Shown: piece by piece, positions 52,227 to 60,913 of the stretch
Layout: every line of letters begins with the position of its first letter
How positions within the stretch are numbered: position 1 is the stretch's first letter
Assembly (NCBI RefSeq): GCF_900289115.1
Contig: NZ_LT985196.1
Location: 554,980-618,979 of the forward strand
From: Janibacter massiliensis
GTDB lineage: Bacteria; Actinomycetota; Actinomycetes; Actinomycetales; Dermatophilaceae
Length of the DNA: 64,000 bases
Direction: 5' to 3'
The notes under the pieces: model-generated
What the model saw: only the letters and a program-made list of their open reading frames with translations
Databases searched by the model: none
What the model was told of the DNA's origin: nothing
Position numbers and translations under genes: made by a program

Positions 52227-52903
52227 GCGAAGGCGGTTAGGTCAGGGCGGCCGAAGCCGGTCGGCGGGGTAGCGTCGGGCACGTCGAGGTCTTTCGGATG
52301 GATGGCGTAGGTACCTCCATCGCCGGGAGACCTCGACGTCGATCTGCGGACCGACGCGCCCGGCCGACCTACACCTTCATCTGGAAGAGCCCGGTTGCCG
52401 GCGCGCTGCCCGAGGACGGACTCGACGAGCTCGATCTCCTCGACGTCCCACCACGGGCCCTCGTAGGTGTCGAGCACCCGCAGCCACCGCGCCGCCGACA
52501 CCGCCCGGCGCGGACGGGCGAGGGTCAGGTGCGGGACGAACCGGCGCCCGTCCGGCGGCGCGCCGACGACCGCGAGCGCGTTCCGCGAGCCCTCGGCCAG
52601 CCGCGGGAGGTCCGACTCGCCACCCACGACGCCGAGCCAGAGGACCCGCGCGGCGAGGGCGTCGGGGAAGCACCCGCCGCCGCGGAGGCGGAGCGGGAAG
52701 GGGTCGGTCGAGGCGGCGAGGCTCGTCAGACGCTCGGCGAGGTCGTCCAGGCGGTGCTCGGGCATCGTCGCGGCGAAACCGAGCGTGAGGTGCCACTGCC
52801 CCGGCGACGTCCACGGCATCCCGGCGCGGGGCTCGAGGAAGTCGACGAGGTCCTCGACCGCGTGCAGCGCGGGCCGGACGGCGACGAAGACCCGCGCGCT
52901 CAC
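52205..52903 (-). CDS. thpR: RNA 2',3'-cyclic phosphodiesterase (2H family), C-terminus altered
   Basis: LigT/ThpR-type 2H phosphoesterase. The two catalytic motifs are HLTLGF and HLTLAR, about 100 residues apart. The natural domain ends near residue 178 (WWDVEEIELVESVLGQRAGNRAL). The frame then runs about 55 residues through the IS remnant (from roughly 52370). In another frame the same bases read LFQMKV and a TAG at 52368-52370, which looks like an ordinary end, so a small indel may have occurred. GTG 52903 overlaps the marR stop (GTGA). The catalytic core seems intact. Confidence 0.88.
   Translation of the reverse strand: MSARVFVAVRPALHAVEDLVDFLEPRAGMPWTSPGQWHLTLGFAATMPEHRLDDLAERLTSLAASTDPFPLRLRGGGCFPDALAARVLWLGVVGGESDLPRLAEGSRNALAVVGAPPDGRRFVPHLTLARPRRAVSAARWLRVLDTYEGPWWDVEEIELVESVLGQRAGNRALPDEGVGRPGASVRRSTSRSPGDGGTYAIHPKDLDVPDATPPTGFGRPDLTAFAAHPNRL
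52227..52355 (-). mobile_element. Second copy of the ISL3-type element end
   Basis: 129 bases matching 50475-50603 at 123 positions, same orientation: the start of the transposase (PDATPPTGFGRPDLTAF) and the stem-forming end. It stops directly before the original thpR 3' end, and the thpR frame now runs through it. Confidence 0.82.
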
Positions 52904-53388
52904 CGCGTCCCGACCCGGGTCTGGTGCCCGTCGTCGAGCAACGCCCGCAAGGTCGCCAGGGTCACGTCGAGGCCGGCCCGCTGCTCGGCCGAGAGGACCT
53001 CGATCCGACCGACGAGCCACGTCTGCCGCCCCTCGCGCGCCTCGCGCAGCGCGACCTCGCCGTCGGCGGTGAGGTGCAGCACCATCCGGCGCCCGTCGGC
53101 CTCGTCCCGGTCGGCCCGGACGAGACCGGCCGTCCGAGCCGCGGCGACGGTGGAGTTCATCGCCTGGGGGCTGACGAGCTCGGCGCGCGCGAGGTCCGAG
53201 GACGTCATCGCCGGGGTCGCGTGGAGCCGGGCGAGCACCGCCTGCTGGGCGAGCGGCAGCTCGGAGCGTGTCGTCTCCGCGCGCAGCCGCCGGAGGAAGG
53301 CCCACATCACCTCGGCGAGCTCCGTGGCGAGCTCCCCGTCGGCCACCGAGAGGTGGGCGCCGTCGCGCGGCGCGTTCTCGCCCGTCAT
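52900..53388 (-). CDS. MarR-family transcriptional regulator
   Basis: A 162-residue winged-helix regulator. The core is ELPLAQQAVLARLHATPAMTSSDLARAELVSPQAMNSTVAAARTAGLVRADRDEADGRRMVLHLTADG, i.e. recognition helix plus the D-x-R wing. ATG 53388 has a GGGGGG ribosome site; ATG 53406 is an alternative. It diverges from a membrane protein gene across a short gap carrying CAACT-T-AGTTG, its probable operator, so it likely represses that gene and itself. Confidence 0.93.
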   Translation of the reverse strand: MTGENAPRDGAHLSVADGELATELAEVMWAFLRRLRAETTRSELPLAQQAVLARLHATPAMTSSDLARAELVSPQAMNSTVAAARTAGLVRADRDEADGRRMVLHLTADGEVALREAREGRQTWLVGRIEVLSAEQRAGLDVTLATLRALLDDGHQTRVGTR

Positions 53389-53406
53389 ACCCCCCGACGA
53401 TACCAT

Positions 53407-53417
53407 CAACTTAGTTG
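53407..53417. promoter_or_regulatory. Probable MarR operator
   Basis: CAACTTAGTTG is a perfect 11-bp dyad. A wider imperfect dyad ATCAAC..GTTGAT spans 53405-53432. It lies between the divergent marR and permease genes. Confidence 0.6.
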
Positions 53418-53455
53418 TTAAACCTCGTTGATTGCTTCCCCGTCACGAGATCCTC

Positions 53456-54517
53456 GTGTCCCACTCCGCCATCGCGCCCGGGCAGCACGTCCCCATGCGC
53501 ACCGTGCTCGGCCACCTCTGGCCGCCCCTCCTCATGGGCGCCATCATGACGTTCGCCTACCTGTGGGGGTTCCACGCGCCGAGCCCGCGCCACCTCCCGG
53601 TCGCCGTCGTCGGCCAGGCCTCGACGCCGATCGCGGACGGCCTCGAGCAGCGCTTCGGCGACGGTCTCGACGTCACCGTCGCGGCGGACGAGGCGACGGC
53701 GCGCGACGACCTGGCCCACCAGCGGATCGCCGCCGCGTACGTCCCGGCGGACCCGCGCGGGACGGACGCGACCGCCCGCCTTCTCGTCGCCACCGGCTCG
53801 TCCGAGACGACGACGAACGTCACCGAGAAGATCTTCCGCTCCGTCGCGGAGAAGCAGGGCGCCCGGCTCGCGATCGAGGACACCGCGCCGCTGCACGAGA
53901 ACGACCCCATCGGCCAGAACGGGTTCTTCTACCTCGTCGGTCTCACCATTGCCTCCTACGCGACGTCCATCGCCATCGGCGCCGCGGGCGCGACCCGGCG
54001 GATGCGCGAGCGGGCCCTCCTCGCCCTCGGCGCCTCCGTCGTCATCCCGACCGTCCTCGTCGCGATCGCCTCCACCCAGGGCGTCTTCGCCGGCCACACC
54101 CTCACCGCCTGGGGCCTGTCGGTCCTCTACTCCCTCGGCGTCCTGCTCATCGGGGTGGGGCTGCACCCGATCGTCGGACGGTTCGCCACCGTCCTCTACT
54201 CGGCGCTCTTCGTCGGCTTCAACTTCACCTCCTCCGGCGGCGTCTTCGCCCCGACGATGCAGCCGGCCCTCTTCGCCTGGCTCCACCGGATCTGGATCGG
54301 CGCCGGCTTCATCGAGGCCGAGCGGCGCACCGCGTACTTCCCCCTGATGAGCCGGGCGACCCCCGTCCTCACCCTCCTCGCGTGGATCCTCGTCGGGCTT
54401 CTCGCGATCGGGCTCGGCACCCTCCGCGAGCGCCGTCACCTCGGCCCGATCGACGCGCGGCACGCGCTCGACGCCGACACCGAGGAGGAGATCGAGGAGG
54501 CCTCCGCGGTCGGCTGA
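53456..54517 (+). CDS. ABC-2 / YhgE-Pip-like membrane protein
   Basis: Membrane protein of about 353 residues. One N-terminal segment (PPLLMGAIMTFAYLWGF) is followed by an extracytoplasmic domain of about 130 residues (VAVVGQAST..TTNVTEKIFRSVAEKQGA..). Five C-terminal segments follow, resembling the DUF3533/YhgE permease group. Such proteins accompany drug efflux and are often MarR- or TetR-controlled, fitting the divergent marR. Start uncertain: TTG 53432, GTG 53456 (chosen) or ATG 53495. The acidic tail EEEIEEASAVG precedes an 11-bp tandem duplication containing the stop. Confidence 0.8.
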   Translation: MSHSAIAPGQHVPMRTVLGHLWPPLLMGAIMTFAYLWGFHAPSPRHLPVAVVGQASTPIADGLEQRFGDGLDVTVAADEATARDDLAHQRIAAAYVPADPRGTDATARLLVATGSSETTTNVTEKIFRSVAEKQGARLAIEDTAPLHENDPIGQNGFFYLVGLTIASYATSIAIGAAGATRRMRERALLALGASVVIPTVLVAIASTQGVFAGHTLTAWGLSVLYSLGVLLIGVGLHPIVGRFATVLYSALFVGFNFTSSGGVFAPTMQPALFAWLHRIWIGAGFIEAERRTAYFPLMSRATPVLTLLAWILVGLLAIGLGTLRERRHLGPIDARHALDADTEEEIEEASAVG

Positions 54518-54533
54518 GCGCCGGCTGAGCGCG
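54512..54533 (+). repeat. 11-bp tandem duplication containing the stop codon
   Basis: CGGCTGAGCGC occurs twice in succession, giving TGA at 54515 and again at 54526 in another frame. Confidence 0.85.
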
Positions 54534-54587
54534 GACCGACGCGGGCGGCCCTGACCCGCTCGCGCAGGGTCCGCGATGATGGGCCGC

Positions 54588-55040
54588 ATGCACGCGTACG
54601 AGGTCCAGCCGCTCGTCCTCGCCGGGGCCCTCATGGTGCTCGCGTCCCTCGTCGGGTGGGGGCTCCTGCTCGCCGCGGCGGCGCGTGAGCGCCGCTACGG
54701 CGGGGCGCGGCGGGCCACCGGCCGCGTCGTCGAGCTCGTGCGCGACCCCGGCACCGAGTACACCCAGATGGGGCGGATCGACGCCGGTCGCCTGGTCCCG
54801 ATGCTCCCCCGGGTCGAGTGGGTCGACGAGGGCGGCACCCGCCACACCTTCATCTCCCGGATCGCCACCACGCCCCCGCCGGCCGTCGGGTCCGACATCC
54901 CCGTCCGGCACCTGCCGGGCCGCCCCGAGACGGCGCAGGTGGGGACGACCGCCGCCCGCGCCCTGTGGTTCGTCGTCGGCGGGGTGCTCGGACCCGTGAT
55001 GACCGTCGTCGGGCTCGTGCTCGTCCTCATCGGCGGCTGA
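54588..55040 (+). CDS. Small membrane protein, DUF3592-like
   Basis: A 150-residue protein with a membrane segment at each end (PLVLAGALMVLASLVGWGLLLAA and LWFVVGGVLGPVMTVVGLVLVLI) and a soluble beta-rich middle (GRVVELVR.., PRVEWVDEGGTRHTF, GSDIPVRHLPGRPETAQVG). This is the DUF3592 layout. Function unknown. ATG 54588 is preferred over ATG 54576. The photolyase gene starts 5 bases downstream and is probably co-transcribed. Confidence 0.75.
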   Translation: MHAYEVQPLVLAGALMVLASLVGWGLLLAAAARERRYGGARRATGRVVELVRDPGTEYTQMGRIDAGRLVPMLPRVEWVDEGGTRHTFISRIATTPPPAVGSDIPVRHLPGRPETAQVGTTAARALWFVVGGVLGPVMTVVGLVLVLIGG

Positions 55041-55045
55041 GTGCC

Positions 55046-56509
55046 ATGGCGCGCACGGTGACCGACCGGGCGAGCGGGCGGCCGACGAGCGGGCGGCCGA
55101 CGAGCCTGCTGTGGTTCCGCCGCGACCTGCGGCTGACCGACCACCCCGCGCTCCTCGCGGCGATCGAGGACGGCGAGGTGCTGCCGGTCGTCTGCCCCGA
55201 CGACGCCGCGCTCGCCGCCGGCGAGCTGCCGCGGCTGCGCTGGACGGCTGCCGCCCGCAGCCTGTCCGAGGACATCGCCGCGCAGGGCGGGAGGCTCGTC
55301 GTCGCCGCCGGAGACCCCGAGCACGCCCTCGCCCGGCTCGCCGCGCGCGTCGGGGCGCAGCGGGTGCACGTCACCCGGGAGACGGACCCGCCGGCGGCCG
55401 CGCGCGACGCCCGGGTCCGCGAGCGCCTCGCCGCCGACGGGGTCGAGCTCGTCGGGACGGGCACCCCCTACGCGGTGGGGCCGGGCCTGGTGATGACGAA
55501 GCAGGGCACGCCGTACGCCGTCTTCACCCCCTTCTCCCGGGCCTGGCGCGAGCACGGCTGGCCCGGTCCCGCACCGGCCCCGAGCACGCCCCCCTGGGCC
55601 GCGGTCCCCGACGACGCACTGTCCGACGGCGAGGCACTGTCCGACGGCGAGCTGCCGAGCGTCGACGACCCACGCATCGACCCCGCGACGCTCGGCGAGC
55701 GCGCCGCGCTGGATCGGCTCGCCGCCTTCCTCGTCGACGACCTGGCCCGCTATGCGGACGAGCGGGACCGGCCCGACCTCGACACGACGAGCCGGCTGTC
55801 GGTGCCACTGCGGCACGGCGAGATCCACCCCCGGACGATCCTCGCCGCGATCGACGAGGCGACCGCCGGCTGGCGCGACGTCCGCGCCGATGCGGCCGAG
55901 AAGTTCGTCACCGAGCTCGCGTGGCGCGAGTTCTACGCGGACGTCCTCCACCACGACCCGGTCTCGGCGTGGGAGGACCTCAGGGGCACGCTCCTCGATC
56001 TGCCGTACGACGACGCGGACGAGCCAGCAGTCGCGCGACGGGTCGAGGCGTGGCGCGAGGGCCGGACGGGGTACCCGATCGTCGACGCGGGGATGCGACA
56101 GCTGCGCGACTCGGGCTGGATGCACAACCGTGTGCGGATGATCACGGCGAGCTTCCTCGTCAAGGACCTGCACGTCTGGTGGCCGGTCGGCGCGCGGCAC
56201 TTCCTCGACCACCTGCTCGACGGCGACCTCGCGTCGAACAACCACGGCTGGCAGTGGGTGGCCGGGACGGGGACGGACGCCTCGCCGTTCTTCCGCGTGT
56301 TCAACCCGACGCTCCAGGGGACGAAGCTCGACCCGTCCGGGGAGTACGTCCGGCGCTGGGTGCCCGAGCTCGCGCACGTCCGCGGCAAGGGCGTGCACAC
56401 GCCGTGGAAGACCGACGGCGCGTACGACGAGGGCTATCCGCGGCCGATCGTCGACCACGACCTCGAGCGACGCGAGGCGCTGGCCCGCTACGAGGCAACC
56501 AGGCGCTGA
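55046..56509 (+). CDS. phrB: Deoxyribodipyrimidine photolyase (cryptochrome/photolyase family)
   Basis: Blue-light DNA repair flavoprotein of 487 residues. The N-terminal antenna domain opens SLLWFRRDLRLTDHPAL. The FAD domain holds EKFVTELAWREFYADVL, TGYPIVDAGMRQLRDSGWMHNRVRMITASFLVKDL, NNHGWQWVAGTGTDASPFFRVFNPTLQG and the Y-R-RWVPEL end. It reverses cyclobutane pyrimidine dimers. Two in-frame tandem duplications stand out: SGRPTSGRPTS at residues 11-21 and ALSDGEALSDGEL near 190, both in non-conserved linkers. Confidence 0.96.
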   Translation: MARTVTDRASGRPTSGRPTSLLWFRRDLRLTDHPALLAAIEDGEVLPVVCPDDAALAAGELPRLRWTAAARSLSEDIAAQGGRLVVAAGDPEHALARLAARVGAQRVHVTRETDPPAAARDARVRERLAADGVELVGTGTPYAVGPGLVMTKQGTPYAVFTPFSRAWREHGWPGPAPAPSTPPWAAVPDDALSDGEALSDGELPSVDDPRIDPATLGERAALDRLAAFLVDDLARYADERDRPDLDTTSRLSVPLRHGEIHPRTILAAIDEATAGWRDVRADAAEKFVTELAWREFYADVLHHDPVSAWEDLRGTLLDLPYDDADEPAVARRVEAWREGRTGYPIVDAGMRQLRDSGWMHNRVRMITASFLVKDLHVWWPVGARHFLDHLLDGDLASNNHGWQWVAGTGTDASPFFRVFNPTLQGTKLDPSGEYVRRWVPELAHVRGKGVHTPWKTDGAYDEGYPRPIVDHDLERREALARYEATRR

Positions 56510-56545
56510 CGCGGGGACGGGCCGGCCGCTGGCAGCCGCGCGTCG

Positions 56546-56989
56546 TCAGTGGCCCATGCAGGTGAGGAACTGCTGGACGAGCGGTCCGCTCACGGCCTGG
56601 GCCAGGCGCTCGCCGAGCCTCGTCGGCAGGCCGCGCACCTCGAGGTCGGTCGTCAGGTCCATCCGCGTGCCGGCCCGACCGGAGACGTCGACCTCCGTGA
56701 GGACGAGGTCGATGTCGATCGTCGCCTTCGCCAGGCCCCGCCTGTCGCTGCCCTCGGAGCGGATGACCGCGTGGTGGTTCTCCTCGTCGGCGACGGCGAG
56801 CTTCCCGTGCCCGACGAAGGACAGGGTGATGAGGCCGATGCCAGCCTTCATCGTCCCGTCGAACTCGTTCCCGCGGACGTCGGTGACCTCCGCCCCGGGG
56901 AAGCAGCGGCCGACGCGGCGCAGGTCCATGAAGTGGTCCCAGACGGTGTCGATCGGGGTCGCCACGGTCTCCGAGTGGGTGAGTCGCAC
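56546..56989 (-). CDS. SRPBCC / CoxG-like protein
   Basis: A 147-residue START-like protein of the CoxG (carbon-monoxide dehydrogenase subunit G) type: VATPIDTVWDHFMDLRRVGRCFPGAEVTDVRGNEFDGTMKAGIG, then a C-terminal amphipathic helix. No CO-dehydrogenase genes are near, so it is more likely a generic hydrophobic-ligand or membrane-associated protein. Start GTG 56989. Convergent with the photolyase at 36 bases. Confidence 0.82.
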   Translation of the reverse strand: MRLTHSETVATPIDTVWDHFMDLRRVGRCFPGAEVTDVRGNEFDGTMKAGIGLITLSFVGHGKLAVADEENHHAVIRSEGSDRRGLAKATIDIDLVLTEVDVSGRAGTRMDLTTDLEVRGLPTRLGERLAQAVSGPLVQQFLTCMGH

Positions 56990-57025
56990 GCCGCCACCCT
57001 AGGGCCGTCGGCCCCCGCTGGTTCA

Positions 57026-58369
57026 ATGACGCGGGTGACGACCTCCGCCCCGGACCCCACCCGACCCGCCGGCTCCCCGGACGAGCAGGCCCGTGCCGCC
57101 GCCGAGGACCTCGGTGCGTTCGTCGCCGCGAGCCCGAGCAGCTTCCATGCCGCCGCGCAGGTCCGGGACCGGCTCGTCGCCCGAGGGTTCAGCGAGCTCG
57201 ACGAGGCCGCCCCCTGGCCGTCGAGCCCCGGCGGGTACGTCGTCGTCCGGGACGGCGGCGTCATCGCGTGGGTCGTCCCGACCGGCGCGGGCCCGACGAC
57301 CCCGTTCACCGTCCTCGGCGCGCACACCGACTCCCCCGGGTTCGTCCTCAAGCCCCGGCCGACGACCGGCCGCGACGGCTGGGTCCAGGCCGGGGTCGAG
57401 GTGTACGGCGGGCCGTTGCTCAACTCGTGGCTCGACCGGGAGCTCGTCCTCGCCGGGCGGCTCGTCACCCGGGACGGTGCCAGCCACCTGACCCGGACCG
57501 AGCCGCTGCTGCGGATCCCGCAGCTCGCGATCCACCTCGACCGCGCGGTCAACGACGGGCTCACCCTCGACCGGCAGCAGCACACCCAGCCGGTGTGGTC
57601 CCTCGGCGACCCCTCCCGCGCCGACCTCCTCGCCGTCCTCGCCGGGGCGGCGGGGATCGACCCCGCTGACGTCGCCGGGTACGACGTCGTCACGGCCGAC
57701 GCCCAGCACCCGGCGGTCTTCGGGGCGGGCGGGACGCTGCTGGCGAGCGGGCGCCTGGACAACCTCGCGAGCGTCCACGCGGGCCTGCGCGCGCTCGAGG
57801 AGATCGGGCCCGAGGGGCTCGGCGGCGACGCCCCGATCGCCGTCCTCGCGGCCTTCGACCACGAGGAGATCGGCAGCGAGACCCGGTCCGGTGCCGCGGG
57901 GCCGTTCCTCGCCGACGTCCTGTCGCGGGTCGGCGCGGGCCTCGGCGCCTCTGCCGACGAGCACCACCGCGCGCTCGCGGGGTCGCTGTGCGTGTCGGCC
58001 GACTGCGGGCACGGCGTCCACCCGAACTACCCCGAGCGGCACGACCCGGCCAACCGCCCGCGGCTGGGCTCCGGCGTCCTGCTGAAGATCAACGCGAACC
58101 AGCGCTACGCGACCGACGGGGTCGGGGCCGCGGCGTGGCACCGGATCTGTGCCGACGCGGCCGCCGACGTCCAGGAGTTCGTCTCGAACAACGTCCTGCC
58201 GTGCGGCTCGACGATCGGCCCGATCACCGCGACCCGCCTGGGCATCCGCACCGTCGACGTCGGACTGCCGCTGCTGTCGATGCACTCCGCGCGCGAGCTC
58301 GCCGCGGTCGAGGACGTCGCCGCGCTCGGTCGGGCGGCCCGCTCGGCCCTGGCTGGCGCCTGGCGCTGA
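57026..58369 (+). CDS. M18-family aminopeptidase
   Basis: Cytosolic zinc aminopeptidase of 447 residues, M18 (aspartyl aminopeptidase-like). Metal and catalytic residues appear in LGAHTDSPGF (H, D), SGRLDNLASVHAGL (bridging D), FDHEEIGSETRSGAAG (E pair), SADCGHGVHPNYPERHDP, and SMHSARELA near the end (last H). It forms large tetrahedral complexes in known members and trims acidic N-terminal residues. ATG 57026. Confidence 0.95.
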   Translation: MTRVTTSAPDPTRPAGSPDEQARAAAEDLGAFVAASPSSFHAAAQVRDRLVARGFSELDEAAPWPSSPGGYVVVRDGGVIAWVVPTGAGPTTPFTVLGAHTDSPGFVLKPRPTTGRDGWVQAGVEVYGGPLLNSWLDRELVLAGRLVTRDGASHLTRTEPLLRIPQLAIHLDRAVNDGLTLDRQQHTQPVWSLGDPSRADLLAVLAGAAGIDPADVAGYDVVTADAQHPAVFGAGGTLLASGRLDNLASVHAGLRALEEIGPEGLGGDAPIAVLAAFDHEEIGSETRSGAAGPFLADVLSRVGAGLGASADEHHRALAGSLCVSADCGHGVHPNYPERHDPANRPRLGSGVLLKINANQRYATDGVGAAAWHRICADAAADVQEFVSNNVLPCGSTIGPITATRLGIRTVDVGLPLLSMHSARELAAVEDVAALGRAARSALAGAWR

Positions 58370-58396
58370 TCGGGCTGTTACCGGTAGCGGGCCCGA
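58370..58396. terminator. Possible hairpin terminator between convergent genes
   Basis: TCGGGC / GCCCGA stem, closing on an inner TACCGGTA palindrome, directly after the aminopeptidase stop and before the convergent esterase stop. No U-tract. Weak. Confidence 0.35.
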
Positions 58397-58400
58397 CGGT

Positions 58401-59456
58401 TCAGAGTCGACGGCGGATCGCGTCGACGGACTTCTCCAGCGCGGCGACGCTCGTCTTCCCGACGCCGGTCGCGTTGACGTAGCCGTGGATGTGGCGCGGC
58501 TCGAGGTCGACCTCGACGTCGTTGCCGGCCTTCTGCGCCCGGCGCCCGTACGCCAGGCCCTCCTCACGCAGGGGGTCGAAGCCGGAGACACCGATGTACG
58601 CCGGGCCGAGGTCGCCGAGGTCGTCGGCGAGCAGCGGGGATGCGTGCGGGTCGGTGCGGTCGGCCGCGTCCGGCAGGTACCGAGCGATGTACCACCGCAT
58701 CTGGTCGCGGGTGAGGAAGTACCCGTCGGCGAAGCGCTCGTACGAGTCGGACTCGTGCGCCATGTCGGTCACGGGGAAGAAGGCGACCTGGAACATCGGC
58801 GCGGGCAGGTCCTCGCCCGCCCGCCGCGCGTCGCGGACCCGCATCGCCGTGACGATCGTCAGGTTGCCGCCCGCGCTGTCGCCGCCGAGCAGGACGCGGT
58901 CGGGTCCGATGCCCCATCCCGGGGCCTGCTGGACCGCCCAGCGGTAGGCCGCGAGCGCGTCGTCCGGCGCCGCGGGGAAGGGGTGCTCGGGCGCGAGCCG
59001 GTAGTCGACCGCGAGCACGGTGATGTTCGCCCGGGCGCAGAGGAAGCGGCACACGGAATCGGCGGACTCGAGCCCGCCGAGGACGAAGCCGCCGCCGTGG
59101 AAGTACACGAGGACCGCGCGGCCGGGGCCGTCCTCGCGCGGGTCGTACCGGCGAGCGGGGACCGAGCCCTCGGGCGTGGGGATGCTCAGGTCCTCGACCC
59201 GTCCGACCTCGGTGCGCTTGCCGAAGACCCACGCCTCGGCGTCGATCTGCGCGCGAGCCTGCTCGAGCGGGAGCGTCTCGAAGCTCGAGGCGGGGACGGC
59301 GTTGAGCAGACGTAGGGCCATGCCGACCTCGGGGTGGACGGTCGTGCCGTGCTCGACGGCGAGATCCCCGGCGATCCGGCGCTGCACCCCCTCGGGCAGG
59401 CGGGAGAGGACGGAGAGGACCCCCTTGGAGACGACGTCGAGCGGGGCGTGCTTCAC
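58401..59456 (-). CDS. HSL-family alpha/beta hydrolase (esterase)
   Basis: A 351-residue carboxylesterase of the hormone-sensitive-lipase group (family IV). The oxyanion motif is FHGGGFVLGG and the nucleophile GDSAGGN. The aspartate is in GFDPLREEG and the histidine in HIHGY. An N-terminal helical cap of about 95 residues precedes the core. GTG 59456 has a GGAGG ribosome site. It acts on short acyl esters; true substrate unknown. Confidence 0.94.
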   Translation of the reverse strand: MKHAPLDVVSKGVLSVLSRLPEGVQRRIAGDLAVEHGTTVHPEVGMALRLLNAVPASSFETLPLEQARAQIDAEAWVFGKRTEVGRVEDLSIPTPEGSVPARRYDPREDGPGRAVLVYFHGGGFVLGGLESADSVCRFLCARANITVLAVDYRLAPEHPFPAAPDDALAAYRWAVQQAPGWGIGPDRVLLGGDSAGGNLTIVTAMRVRDARRAGEDLPAPMFQVAFFPVTDMAHESDSYERFADGYFLTRDQMRWYIARYLPDAADRTDPHASPLLADDLGDLGPAYIGVSGFDPLREEGLAYGRRAQKAGNDVEVDLEPRHIHGYVNATGVGKTSVAALEKSVDAIRRRL

Positions 59457-59547
59457 GGTGGCCTCCTCTGCCGCGGGCATCCTTGCCCGTCCCGGCAACC
59501 CTAGTGGGGGTCGTCGCCGGCCGGGCGTCGTGCGCCACAGTGGGGGC

Positions 59548-60333
59548 ATGACCATCGTGCGCGTCGCCGCCTGCCAGCTCACCGCGACCGAGGACCCGGG
59601 CGCGAACCTCGCCGCGGCGACCGAAGCGATCGGGCGAGCCGCCGACGCCGGGGCGGTGCTCGTCGCCCTCCCCGAGGCCGCGCTCGCCCCCTTCGACGCG
59701 CCGCTTCGGGAGCTCGCCCAGCCGCTCGACGGTCCGTTCGCGACCGGGATCCGCGAGGCCGCCCGGGCGCGGGGGGTCACCGTCGTCGTCGGGACGCTCA
59801 CCCCCGCGGAGTCCGGCGAGCGGGTCCGCAACACGCTCCTGGTCACCGGGCCGGAGGTCGAGGAGCGGTACGACAAGATCCACCTCTTCGACGCCTACGG
59901 GTCGCGGGAGTCCGAGCTCGTCGAGCCCGGCGACCGCGTCGTCACCGTCGACGCCCCGACGCCGAGCGGTCCGCTGCGCATCGGCCTCGCCACGTGCTAC
60001 GACGTCCGCTTCGCCGACCAGTTCACCGCCCTCGGCCGGGCCGGTGCGCAGCTCGTCGTCCTCCCCGCGTCGTGGGGAGAGGGGCCGGGGAAGGCCGAGC
60101 AGTGGGACCTGCTCGTCCGCGCCCGCGCCCACGACGCGCAGGCGTGGCTGCTCGCGTGCGACCAGGCGTGGACCCCGCCGCGGGGGAAGGCCGCGCTCGG
60201 CATCGGCCGCAGCGCGCTGCTCGACCCCTCCGGCGGCGTGCGCGCCCGGCTCGACCACGCACCCGGCCTCCTCGTCGGCGACATCGACCTCGAGGCCGTC
60301 ACCGCGACCCGACGCCGCGTCCCCCTCCTGTGA
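59548..60333 (+). CDS. Carbon-nitrogen hydrolase (nitrilase superfamily)
   Basis: A 261-residue amidase-type enzyme of the Nit/omega-amidase branch. The catalytic triad is E in LPEAALAPF, K in YDKIHLFDAYG and C in LATCYDVRF. LPASWGEG and AQWD-like EQWDLLVRARAHD follow. Relatives hydrolyse deaminated glutathione or alpha-keto acid amides in metabolite repair. It is coupled to a GNAT gene by a GTGA overlap. Confidence 0.94.
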   Translation: MTIVRVAACQLTATEDPGANLAAATEAIGRAADAGAVLVALPEAALAPFDAPLRELAQPLDGPFATGIREAARARGVTVVVGTLTPAESGERVRNTLLVTGPEVEERYDKIHLFDAYGSRESELVEPGDRVVTVDAPTPSGPLRIGLATCYDVRFADQFTALGRAGAQLVVLPASWGEGPGKAEQWDLLVRARAHDAQAWLLACDQAWTPPRGKAALGIGRSALLDPSGGVRARLDHAPGLLVGDIDLEAVTATRRRVPLL

Positions 60334-60818
60334 CCCACGCGGCGCTCGCGGGCCTCACCGTCCGCGCGTACACGCCCGGTGACGCCGTGGCCACCGCCGA
60401 GGTCTTCCGGGCCGCGGTGACGACCACCGCCGCGACGCGCTACTCGCCCGAGCAGATCGCCGCCTGGGTCGGCGGGGTCACCGACCCGGGTGCGTGGGCC
60501 AGAGACCGGTCCGCCGCGTGGACCGCCGTCGCCGAGTCCGCCGGTCGTGTCATCGGGTTCGCCGACCTGACGGAGGACGCGGTGCTCGACATGCTTTTCG
60601 TCCACCCGAGCGCCGCCCGCCGGGGCGTCGGTCGGCGTCTCGTCGAGACCGTGCTCGCCGAGGCACGACGGAGGGGCCTGCACCGGGTCGACACCCGGGC
60701 CAGCCACGTGGCCCGCACGACGTTCGAGCGGACGGGGTTCGTCGTCGACCGCGAGGATGACCGCAACACCGTGAGGGGTGTGCTCGTCCCGAACCTCGCG
60801 ATGCACGTCGACCTCTGA
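60330..60818 (+). CDS. GNAT-family N-acetyltransferase
   Basis: A 162-residue acetyltransferase. The acetyl-CoA binding motif A is MLFVHPSAARRGVGRRLVETVLAEARRRG (R-x2-G-x-G/A type), with motif B near THVARTTFERTGF. The substrate is unknown; relatives include PhnO- and RimI-like enzymes. GTG 60330 overlaps the upstream stop, so it is in an operon with the nitrilase. Confidence 0.92.
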   Translation: MTHAALAGLTVRAYTPGDAVATAEVFRAAVTTTAATRYSPEQIAAWVGGVTDPGAWARDRSAAWTAVAESAGRVIGFADLTEDAVLDMLFVHPSAARRGVGRRLVETVLAEARRRGLHRVDTRASHVARTTFERTGFVVDREDDRNTVRGVLVPNLAMHVDL

Positions 60819-60913
60819 CCGACCCGTGCCGCGAGGCGGGCGTCACGGCGCGCGACCGGTCGTCGGTGGCAGGATCGCCACGGACCCCACCGACGACCAG
60901 GAGGCGTGCAGGC

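Noticed and set aside
56546..56989. Carbon-monoxide dehydrogenase accessory gene
   Set aside because: CoxG-like fold only; no coxSML genes nearby.
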